Source: an uncultured Clostridia bacterium
GTDB taxonomy: Bacteria > Bacillota > Clostridia > Monoglobales > Monoglobaceae
Length of the DNA: 42,899 nucleotides
Assembly: GCA_947625905.1 (NCBI GenBank)
Contig: CANQQJ010000030.1
Span: forward strand, 1-42,899
Reading direction: 5' to 3'
Shown here one piece after another: positions 24,574 through 30,450 of the stretch. Positions within the stretch are counted from its first letter, which is position 1. The number at the start of each line of letters is the position of its first letter. Both the position numbers and the translations under genes were made by a program. The notes beneath the pieces were generated by a model. The model ran no database searches. It saw only the letters and a list, made by a program, of their open reading frames with translations, and had not been told where the DNA came from.

Positions 24574-24610
24574 ACAAAGACGTCCGCTCACGGACGTCTT
24601 TGTTGTTTCC
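24574..24610 (+). terminator. Terminator after ireB
   Basis: A perfect 13-bp stem ACAAAGACGTCCG (24574-24586) / CGGACGTCTTTGT (24591-24603) with a CTCA tetraloop, then TGTTTCC. Confidence 0.85.
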
Positions 24611-24649
24611 GAATCATGAAAAATTTTTTCGGAACCGGCAAAATAAATC

Positions 24650-24678
24650 TTGACAACTGCCCAAACTTATTGTATAAT
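24650..24678 (+). promoter_or_regulatory. Promoter of tRNA-Thr
   Basis: TTGACA (24650-24655), a 17-nt spacer, TATAAT (24673-24678): full consensus, ending 14 nt before the tRNA. Confidence 0.9.
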
Positions 24679-24692
24679 ATATATTTGTGAGC

Positions 24693-24768
24693 GCCGATAT
24701 AGCTCAGTCGGTAGAGCGATTCACTCGTAATGAATAGGTCAGCGGTTCGAATCCGCTTATCGGCTCCA
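24693..24768 (+). tRNA. tRNA-Thr (anticodon CGT)
   Basis: The 76-nt cloverleaf has acceptor arms GCCGATA / TATCGGC and a D arm GCTC-AGTCGGTA-GAGC. The anticodon arm ATTCA-CTCGTAA-TGAAT gives anticodon CGT (reads ACG, Thr). The T arm is AGCGG-TTCGAAT-CCGCT, and T plus an encoded CCA end the gene. It has its own consensus promoter and a strong downstream hairpin. Confidence 0.97.
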
Positions 24769-24841
24769 GCGGAAAAATGACCGCTTTTTTACGAACACCT
24801 TGCAAGCAAGGTGTTCTTTTTTTAGCGGTCATTTTTCCGCT
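24768..24841 (+). terminator. Nested palindromic terminator after tRNA-Thr
   Basis: The inner hairpin GAACACCTTGC (24793-24803) / GCAAGGTGTTC (24806-24816) with a TTTTTTT tract is a terminator. It is enclosed by a perfect 17-bp inverted repeat, AGCGGAAAAATGACCGC (24768-24784) and its complement at 24825-24841. The left arm starts at the final A of the encoded CCA. Confidence 0.85.
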
Positions 24842-24850
24842 TCTTCCCTG

Positions 24851-24918
24851 ATCAGCAAGCTTGCTTGCGGGTTCAAAGCTATCTTTCAAAATTGCTTGCA
24901 ATTTTGACCAAGAGCTTC
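24851..24918. repeat. Interspersed repeat family 2 copy B
   Basis: Near-identical to 14855-14925: ATCAGCAAGCTTGCTTGCGG ... CAAAATTGCTTGCAATTTTG ... AAGAGCTTC. Confidence 0.8.
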
Positions 24919-24958
24919 CTTAATAGAAACGCACTCCGCTGGCGTTTTATGGGAGCCA

Positions 24959-25033
24959 ACGTAGTGATTAGTGATTAGCGAATAGTAATTACGCGGAAAC
25001 ATTATTTCTAAAATCGTTAGTATTGTTTCCGCG
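24959..25033 (-). repeat. Interspersed repeat family 1, full minus-strand copy
   Basis: On the minus strand the hairpin arms CGCGGAAAC (25025-25033) and GTTTCCGCG (24992-25000) are followed by TAATTACTATTCGCTAATCA and CTAATCACTACGTT. The hairpin sequence differs from the other copies but pairing is kept by matched changes. Confidence 0.8.
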
Positions 25034-25050
25034 AAATATCGAAAAATGTC

Positions 25051-25094
25051 GTAGGGGACGACGACCTCGGCGTCCCGGCTCCCCCCCCTTGGGG
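25051..25094. repeat. Interspersed repeat family 3 copy
   Basis: GTAGGGGACGACGACCTCGG, then CGTCCCGGCTCCCCCCCCTT. It matches 14813-14855 and the complement of 201-284. Confidence 0.75.
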
Positions 25095-25147
25095 ATAATC
25101 AACAAGCTTGCTTGCGGGTTCAAAGCTATCTTTCAAAATTGCTTGCT
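25094..25147. repeat. Interspersed repeat family 2 copy C (truncated)
   Basis: GATAATCAACAAGCTTGCTT ... TTTCAAAATTGCTTGC matches copies A and B, then the match stops. The -35 box of the next promoter lies at the truncation point. Confidence 0.75.
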
Positions 25148-25171
25148 ATTCTTTCGGATATGCGTTATAAT
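25143..25171 (+). promoter_or_regulatory. Promoter of the small membrane protein locus
   Basis: TTGCTA (25143-25148), a 17-nt spacer, TATAAT (25166-25171). The -35 overlaps the truncated end of the family 2 repeat. Confidence 0.7.
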
Positions 25172-25203
25172 ATAACCAATAAATAAAAAAGGAGGTGATC
25201 GGA

Positions 25204-25242
25204 GTGCGGATCTGTCACCGCTTAGAGCACCCCGCACTCTGA
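25204..25242 (+). CDS. 12-codon leader ORF within a stem-loop
   Basis: GTG start 8 nt after a perfect GGAGG (in AAAAAAGGAGGTGATC), encoding VRICHRLEHPAL and ending TGA at 25240-25242. GTGCGG near its start and CCGCAC near its end can pair (GAGTGCGG/CCGCACTC), so the leader ORF is enclosed in a stem-loop. The stop lies 4 nt before the ATG of the next ORF, which lacks its own ribosome binding site. That suggests translational coupling or control. Whether the peptide is made is unproven. Confidence 0.5.
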   Translation: MRICHRLEHPAL

Positions 25243-25246
25243 ATTT

Positions 25247-25426
25247 ATGGCCGAGTTTTTCAAGAAAAACTATATGTACATTTTAGAAATAATATCGTTT
25301 ATATTATTAATATCCGAAATTGATTTTACCGCAATTTCTACGGTTAAAATTATCATTCTGGCAACTGCCTCTGCCGCAACCGTGTTAAACGCGATCGTTT
25401 TAATACTAAATATTTTCAAAAAATAA
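25247..25426 (+). CDS. 59-residue small membrane protein, unknown function (toxin-like architecture)
   Basis: The ORF begins MAEFFKKNYMYILEIISFIL and ends VLNAIVLILNIFKK. Two hydrophobic segments (about 10-23 and 33-57) are separated by a short polar turn (SEIDFTAIST), with lysines at both ends. No Shine-Dalgarno sequence precedes its ATG; the only one serves the leader ORF. The locus has its own promoter, is codon-biased toward A/T unlike its neighbours, and sits in a repeat-rich gap. Its size, charge pattern and controlled translation recall small type I toxin or holin-like peptides, but I know of no family assignment. No antisense RNA promoter was identified. Confidence 0.55.
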   Translation: MAEFFKKNYMYILEIISFILLISEIDFTAISTVKIIILATASAATVLNAIVLILNIFKK

Positions 25427-25457
25427 AACCGCCCCCCGTTCGACACTTATGAGCGGT
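25413..25457 (-). terminator. Terminator of the thiamine operon
   Basis: On the minus strand ACCGCTC (25451-25457) pairs with GGGCGGT (25428-25434), followed by TTTTATTTTTT. The U tract overlaps the last codons of the convergent 59-residue ORF. Confidence 0.65.
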
Positions 25458-25480
25458 CTAACTGCCGCAAAATAATTTTT

Positions 25481-26053
25481 TCAAATAATATGCCTATATC
25501 CTTCAATATATTCAAACGGATCCGCGCACTTCATAAAGCCCGACATGACGCAGACGCCGTCGGCGCCTGCGGATAACGCTTCCCGCGCGTTTTCGGGCGA
25601 GATACCGCCCAGGGCGTATACCTGAATATCAACTTCTTTTTTTATATCCGCAAGCAGGCCCGTTCCGCGCGGCGCGAGCCCTTTTTTGCAGTCGGTGGCG
25701 AACACGTGCCCCGCCGTTATATAGGATGCGCCAAGCTCCCGCGCGCGTGCCGCCTCCCGAACCGAATGCGTCGAGGCGCCTACCTCCGCAAATCCGGAGA
25801 TGTCCGCCGTCTCAAGCAGCGGCAGCGGCAGATGTATTTTCGCGCAGCCAAAATCCCGCGCCGCCCGAACAAAGCTGTGCGCGACAATATCCGCGCGGCC
25901 GATCTCGCAAAGCAGCTTATAATACTCTCGCTCGGCAAGATCTTTCTCGCGCAGAATAACCGGAATACCCGCGTCGATAATGTCCCTGACACGCCTTATG
26001 AAATCCTCTCCGCACAGTCCGCGGTTTGAAATACAAATAAGCCTGTTACACAT
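25481..26053 (-). CDS. thiE: Thiamine phosphate synthase (ThiE/TenI family)
   Basis: This protein of about 190 residues has the ThiE/TenI TIM-barrel fold. It shows LICISNRGLC, IIDAGIPVILREKDLAEREY (RxKxL motif), VGASTHSVREAARARELGAS, YITAGHVFATDCKKGLAPRG and YALGGISPENAREALSAGAD. ThiE couples the thiazole and HMP-PP moieties; TenI-type paralogues aromatise the thiazole. With G-[AV]-S-x-H, HVFAT and GGI all visible, either role is possible, and the operon position (last, after thiH) does not decide. The ATG at 26053 or a GTG at 26065 may be the start. The gene overlaps the thiH stop. Confidence 0.85.
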   Translation of the reverse strand: MCNRLICISNRGLCGEDFIRRVRDIIDAGIPVILREKDLAEREYYKLLCEIGRADIVAHSFVRAARDFGCAKIHLPLPLLETADISGFAEVGASTHSVREAARARELGASYITAGHVFATDCKKGLAPRGTGLLADIKKEVDIQVYALGGISPENAREALSAGADGVCVMSGFMKCADPFEYIEGYRHII

Positions 26054-27227
26054 AGATATAATCACTCATGACCGGCTGCATGCCCATTTCCTCGATCTCC
26101 CGATAAACATCATCGACCGACGCGCCGTCGTTGATCTTAAACTGCGCGTCGCCCTTTGCTTCCTCGCCCTCGATGTGGCCTCCTATCCCGGTGGACACTC
26201 CGGCGGAGATTTTGGTTGCCGCGATGGATATAACATGCTTTCGGAACACATTGCTTTCGCGCGTGGAAATTGTTATGCTCGCGAAAGGCAGAAACAGTCT
26301 GTAGGCGCATATCACCTGCAGCAGCTGACGCTCGTGCACGTCCTTCGGATTGATCTTATCGTTGTTTATAATAGGTCTGAGCCTCGGACACGATATGGCG
26401 ATTTCCGCGTGCGGGTACTTTTGCTGCAAAAGATATGCGTGATAGCCCGTCGCGAACCCGTCCTTTCTGAAATCGTCAAGTCCCAGAAGCGCCGCGAAGC
26501 CTACGCCGCGCATTCCGCCGAGCACAGCGCGCTCCTGCGCGTTGAACCGATAGGGCCATATTCGCTTGTGCCCGGCAAGGTGCAGGGTCTCGTATTTGTC
26601 GCTGTTGTATGTCTCCTGGAACACCGTAACATAATCCGCTCCGCATTCGTGAAGATATTTGTATTCGTCGGAGTTCATCGGATAGACCTCGAGCCCTATG
26701 ACCTTGAAGTATTTGCGCGCAAGCCCGCACGCTTCGCCGATATACCGAACATCCGAGCCCTTGCGGCTTTCGCCCGTGAGAATAAGCACCTCCTGAAGGC
26801 CCGTTTTCGCGATTGCCTCAAACTCTCTTTCCATTTCATCAAAATCAAGCTTTGCCCTGCGGATCTTGTTGTGGCGGTTAAAACCGCAGTATACGCAGAG
26901 ATTCTCGCAGTAATTCGCGATATACACCGGAGTGAACATCATGACGGAATTCCCGAAATGCTTCCGCGTCTCCCGCTGCGCGCGCCGCGCGATCTGTTCC
27001 AGCAGCGGTTCGGCCGCCGGCGAGAGCAGAGCCTGAAAATCACGCGGAGACAGAACGTCCTTTTCGAGCGCCGCAAGCACGTCGTTTTCGGTAAAGAGCG
27101 TGTAGTCATATTCGTTCATTGCTTTCACGACCCGCTTATCAAGGTCAGAGTCTATTACCTCCATATCGGGCAGATATGTCATATGGTCGATCCTGTTTTT
27201 CGGGTCAAGCTCTTTTATTTTTTCCAT
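26046..27227 (-). CDS. thiH: 2-iminoacetate synthase ThiH
   Basis: This 393-residue radical SAM enzyme cleaves tyrosine to dehydroglycine (2-iminoacetate) for thiazole synthesis, the oxygen-sensitive alternative to ThiO. The radical SAM Cys motif is in NYCENLCVYCGF (CxxxCxxC). KIRRAKLDFDEMEREFEAIA, ILTGESRKGSDVRYIGEACG, FQETYNSDKYETLHLAGHKR, ISCPRLRPIINND and SITISTRESNVFRKHVISIA are characteristic. The gene is followed by an overlapping thiE, and it follows thiG by 12 nt. Confidence 0.95.
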   Translation of the reverse strand: MEKIKELDPKNRIDHMTYLPDMEVIDSDLDKRVVKAMNEYDYTLFTENDVLAALEKDVLSPRDFQALLSPAAEPLLEQIARRAQRETRKHFGNSVMMFTPVYIANYCENLCVYCGFNRHNKIRRAKLDFDEMEREFEAIAKTGLQEVLILTGESRKGSDVRYIGEACGLARKYFKVIGLEVYPMNSDEYKYLHECGADYVTVFQETYNSDKYETLHLAGHKRIWPYRFNAQERAVLGGMRGVGFAALLGLDDFRKDGFATGYHAYLLQQKYPHAEIAISCPRLRPIINNDKINPKDVHERQLLQVICAYRLFLPFASITISTRESNVFRKHVISIAATKISAGVSTGIGGHIEGEEAKGDAQFKINDGASVDDVYREIEEMGMQPVMSDYIYV

Positions 27228-27239
27228 GCCGTAACCTCC

Positions 27240-28007
27240 TTAATCGGCGAGAAAGCCCGTGAGCGGCGATGACGCCGCCGCGCCGGTTTCAAGCACGCGG
27301 CCCGTGCCCGCGAGGTATGCCGCGCGTCCCGCCGTGATCGCGTGTTTGAACGCTTCCGCCATCGCGGGAACGTCGCCCGCCGTGGCTATGGCGGTGTTTG
27401 CCATGACCGCCGCCGCGCCCATCTCCATTGCTTCGCACGCCTGCGACGGTTTGCCGATGCCCGCGTCAACGATCACGGGCAGGTCGATCTCGTCTATCAG
27501 TATTTTGATAAATTCTTTTGTCGCGAGGCCCTTGTTGGTGCCGATCGGCGCTCCGAGCGGCATGATGCAGGCGGCGCCCGCGTTTGCCATATCGCGCGCC
27601 GCGTTAAGGTCGGGATACATATACGGCATTACGACAAAGCCCTCCTTTGCGAGGATCTCCGTCGCCTTCGCGGTTTCGTAGTTATCCGGCAGAAGATATT
27701 TTGAGTCCCTTATGCACTCGATCTTGATAAAGTCGCCGCAGCCCACCTCTCTCGCAAGCCGCGCGATACGCACGGCTTCATCGGCGTTTCTCGCGCCCGA
27801 GGTGTTCGGCAGCAGAGTCACGCCCTTTGGTATGTAATCAAGAATATTCGCGACGTTTCCGGTCGCGGCGCGGCGCAGAGCGAGCGTTATTATCTGCGCG
27901 CCCGCGTTCTCGACCGCCGCCTTTATGAGATCGAGCGAATATTTGCCCGATCCGAGAATAAAACGGGACGTGAATTCATAGTCCCCCAATTTCCATGTGT
28001 CTTTCAT
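27240..28007 (-). CDS. thiG: Thiazole synthase ThiG
   Basis: This 255-residue enzyme builds the thiazole ring from DXP, 2-iminoacetate and ThiS thiocarboxylate. Conserved blocks are [28 protein letters not shown]-like [86 protein letters not shown] and [20 protein letters not shown]. Full length. It starts one base after the thiF stop. Confidence 0.95.
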   Translation of the reverse strand: MKDTWKLGDYEFTSRFILGSGKYSLDLIKAAVENAGAQIITLALRRAATGNVANILDYIPKGVTLLPNTSGARNADEAVRIARLAREVGCGDFIKIECIRDSKYLLPDNYETAKATEILAKEGFVVMPYMYPDLNAARDMANAGAACIMPLGAPIGTNKGLATKEFIKILIDEIDLPVIVDAGIGKPSQACEAMEMGAAAVMANTAIATAGDVPAMAEAFKHAITAGRAAYLAGTGRVLETGAAASSPLTGFLAD

Positions 28008-28643
28008 TTATGCTTCCCTCTCTCCCAATATCAATCTGATTATCATATTTGCCTGATGGTTCGCGCATATCGCGACGCGCGGCGCCATAAGTCCGTTCAC
28101 ATCCGCGCTGTCGGTCACGGCGTCGCCGCATATGTAGAGCCGATCAAACGCGCGCTTTGTCCGTATCGTGTTCGAGCTGAGATAACCCGCCATGCCGGAG
28201 CCCGACACTATCACGGTATCGCGGCATTCACCAAGCAGCGCGTTTATCAGCATCGCCTTTCTGTCCGCGCGGTCGAACGCCTCGCAAACTATGCCGAATC
28301 CGCCGAATATCTCGGCGGCATTCTCCGCCGTTACCCTTACGGTTTTGCGGCTCAGCTTCATATACGGGTTGATTCGCTTCAGCCGCTCGGAAAGCGCTTC
28401 GGTCTTATATCTTCCAAGATCAGCGATCTCGTACTGCTGACGGTTAAGATTACTCAGATCAACTCTGTCGAAATCGACGAGCATCAGCTCGCCCACGCCC
28501 GCTCTCGCGAGAGACACAGCTGCGTTTGAGCCTAAGCCCCCGAGCCCCGCAACGGCGACCCGCGCCGCCTTCAGCTTATCATACACGGGACGGGTGTGGC
28601 GTTCTGTCATTATCCGCTCAAAATCCTCGTATGATGGCGTCAT
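28008..28643 (-). CDS. thiF: ThiS adenylyltransferase ThiF
   Basis: This E1-like enzyme of about 211 residues activates the C terminus of ThiS. The nucleotide-binding motif VAVAGLGGLGSNAAVSLARA and then LMLVDFDRVDLSNLNRQQYE are clear, and RINPYMKLSRKTVRV, CEAFDRADRKAMLINALLG and VIVSGSGMAGY follow. It is short and lacks the CxxC zinc motifs, as in the small clostridial ThiF. The ATG at 28643 is preferred: the run GGAGGGGG lies 8 nt upstream, within the last codons of thiS. An earlier GTG-type start at 28664 would overlap thiS more deeply. Confidence 0.92.
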   Translation of the reverse strand: MTPSYEDFERIMTERHTRPVYDKLKAARVAVAGLGGLGSNAAVSLARAGVGELMLVDFDRVDLSNLNRQQYEIADLGRYKTEALSERLKRINPYMKLSRKTVRVTAENAAEIFGGFGIVCEAFDRADRKAMLINALLGECRDTVIVSGSGMAGYLSSNTIRTKRAFDRLYICGDAVTDSADVNGLMAPRVAICANHQANMIIRLILGEREA

Positions 28644-28647
28644 AAAA

Positions 28648-28845
28648 TCAACCCCCTCCGACAAAATTTACTACTTCCAATCGATCCCCGTCCTTCAGCA
28701 CGACTGAGCCGTAGCTGCCTTTTTTTACAATATCGCCGTTCAGTTCGACAGCGATATACGCCTCTTTATATCCAAGCCCGCAAAGCAGTTCCGACAGCGT
28801 TTTGCCCGAAAAGCCCTCGCGGTTTTCGCCGTTTACCTTTATCAT
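28648..28845 (-). CDS. thiS: Sulfur carrier protein ThiS
   Basis: This 65-residue ubiquitin-fold sulfur carrier starts MIKVNGENREGFSGKTLSEL, carries AYIAVELNGDIVKKGSYGSV, and ends LEVVNFVGGG with the diglycine terminus that is adenylated by ThiF and converted to a thiocarboxylate. It is the first gene of thiSFGHE, downstream of a terminator-embedded leader. The codons of its glycine tail double as the ribosome binding site of thiF. Confidence 0.95.
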   Translation of the reverse strand: MIKVNGENREGFSGKTLSELLCGLGYKEAYIAVELNGDIVKKGSYGSVVLKDGDRLEVVNFVGGG

Positions 28846-28879
28846 CCTGTCCCGCCTTTCTGAAATTATCTTATAAAAG

Positions 28880-28927
28880 AAAAATCAAAAGAAGTCGTAC
28901 CCGTGGTGGTGCGCCCCTTTTGATTTA
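28880..28927 (-). promoter_or_regulatory. Probable HMP-PP riboswitch (thiS-motif, terminator-embedded aptamer)
   Basis: On the minus strand AAATCAAAAG (28917-28926) pairs with CTTTTGATTT (28882-28891), followed by TTCTTTT, an intrinsic terminator. The large G/C-rich loop holds GGGCGCACCACCACGGGTAC. It begins a few bases after the transcription start and precedes thiS. The thiS-motif class senses the thiamine precursor HMP-PP with an aptamer embedded in a terminator stem, which fits size and position. I judged this from architecture, not an alignment. Confidence 0.68.
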
Positions 28928-28931
28928 GTTA

Positions 28932-28960
28932 AGTATACCATGCGTTTTCGATTCTGTCAA
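28932..28960 (-). promoter_or_regulatory. Promoter of the thiSFGHE operon
   Basis: Minus-strand TTGACA (28955-28960), a 17-nt spacer, TATACT (28932-28937). Confidence 0.85.
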
Positions 28961-29004
28961 GAGTGTTTTACGGGCATGCCGAGATCACAAGCCCGCGCAA
29001 AAAA

Positions 29005-30420
29005 TCATTCGATCAGGTCGGCGTCCGAATCGTCCTCTTCCTCCGAGGATGTGTCCGCGCGGCCGCTCTCGCCCGAGGACTCTTCATCATCATCAACATT
29101 TGACTTTGACTTCGATTCCTGAGCCGTCGTTTTGGTCGATTTTGCGGCATTCGGCTTTGCCGCGGGCTCCGACTCGCTGTCCTCGTCAACTTCCTCGTCG
29201 ACGTCATCATCGGTTTTGCTTTTGTTTGATTTTTTCGTATCGCTCTCGTCGGGATCCTCGCTCGCTTTCGGATCGGAGCCGTCATCAATAACTATCGGCG
29301 TCCTGTAGTTCGCCGAGCGGACATAAAGCTTTGAGTCGCGGAAATCGATTATCGCTCTCTCATACGGCGAAAGATTGTTGTTTATCACCGTGGCGGTGAA
29401 CTTGGCCTTATACTCGAACTCGTCAAAGCCGCCGAACCATACCTCCAGCCTGTCCTCGACCGTGAACTTCACATCATTCACATTCTCGGCGTCAAACTTG
29501 GTCGTTCTGTCCAAAAGCCCCGCCGCGTCAAGGGCTCTGAGCGCGCTCAGCACCGACTCCAGCTTCTCGCTGTCGCTGCTCTCTATTCTTTTTCCGACAT
29601 CATACTTTTTAAGCTCCACGCCGTAAACCACGGGCGCGCTGTATATGACCGCGCCGCCTTGGGTGCGCAGCACGTCTCCGTCCTTCGGCTCCGCGTCCCT
29701 CGGTTCCTCGGTCGGCTCGGGCGATTCCTCGGGCGTGTCATCCACGAAAAACCTGTTGCCGTCCTCGTCGAACTCGTAATGACCGCCGTTTATGCGGTAT
29801 ATCGGGTCTCCGTCGTCGTCATATCCCCAGATGGTGCCGTCGGCCGTCGAGTCGGGATCGGGCTCATCCGAGTCATCCTCGCCGTCCTCATCGTCGGGCA
29901 GCGGCGTCTCGCTCGGCTCGGGTTCCTCGGTTATTTTAGTCTTGATTATCTCTTCCGCGTCAGCAGAATTCAGGACCTCCAAAACGCCGCCGTCCATATC
30001 GGTCACCGCCAGACCGCCGGTCAAATTAAAGTATGCGGCCGGGTGCCTCTCCACGACGGTTATCTTGATCGTATCGGGCAGCTCGCGGGTTATCTCGCAG
30101 CTTTCGATATAATCCAGCTCCTCGATATGCTTTTTCTTGTCCGAAAGAGATGTCAGAAAAATATTTCTTCCGGTTTGTATCCCCGAGGTCTGCGCGAGGA
30201 CCTCGGAACTGATCTTGGTATTTCCCTCGCACGCCACCGTCTCAATATCAAAGGCGGGAGCAAGCAGAAAAACGCATACCAAAATCACCGCCAGCGCCGC
30301 TATTCCCGCAGCGCACATGGCGGTCACGCGCGTTTTGACGGGATCGCGCCTGCCGGCTCTGCGCCTCGGCCGCCTGTTTCCTCTTCTTGGGTTTACTCGC
30401 CCGGTGTTTCTTTCGTTCAT
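29005..30420 (-). CDS. divIB: Cell division protein DivIB/FtsQ with acidic insert and acidic tail
   Basis: This 471-residue bitopic membrane protein links FtsL/FtsB-type proteins in the divisome. A basic N terminus (NPRRGNRRPRRRAGRRD) precedes one transmembrane helix (about 32-53: AGIAALAVILVCVFLLAPAF). A POTRA domain follows (FDIETVACEGNTKISSEVLA, RNIFLTSL, YIESCEITRELPDTIKITVV, ERHPAAYF). Residues about 160-245 are an unusual Asp/Glu/Pro-rich insert, and after the beta domain (to about 375) a roughly 95-residue acidic/Ser/Lys tail ends the protein. Ordinary DivIB is about 260-290 residues. It is the last gene of the dcw cluster, 30 nt after murA. Confidence 0.88.
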   Translation of the reverse strand: MNERNTGRVNPRRGNRRPRRRAGRRDPVKTRVTAMCAAGIAALAVILVCVFLLAPAFDIETVACEGNTKISSEVLAQTSGIQTGRNIFLTSLSDKKKHIEELDYIESCEITRELPDTIKITVVERHPAAYFNLTGGLAVTDMDGGVLEVLNSADAEEIIKTKITEEPEPSETPLPDDEDGEDDSDEPDPDSTADGTIWGYDDDGDPIYRINGGHYEFDEDGNRFFVDDTPEESPEPTEEPRDAEPKDGDVLRTQGGAVIYSAPVVYGVELKKYDVGKRIESSDSEKLESVLSALRALDAAGLLDRTTKFDAENVNDVKFTVEDRLEVWFGGFDEFEYKAKFTATVINNNLSPYERAIIDFRDSKLYVRSANYRTPIVIDDGSDPKASEDPDESDTKKSNKSKTDDDVDEEVDEDSESEPAAKPNAAKSTKTTAQESKSKSNVDDDEESSGESGRADTSSEEEDDSDADLIE

Positions 30421-30450
30421 ATCAATTCTCCTATGTATATTCCGAATTTT

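Noticed and set aside
24704-24901. 65-codon minus-strand frame ending GFEPLTYSLRVNRSTD
   Set aside because: It is the antisense of tRNA-Thr and its terminator. This translation is a well-known artefact of tRNA genes.
28861-28960. TPP riboswitch before thiS
   Set aside because: The leader is only about 80 nt, and the CUGAGA and ACCUGAUCUGG-type elements of TPP aptamers are absent.
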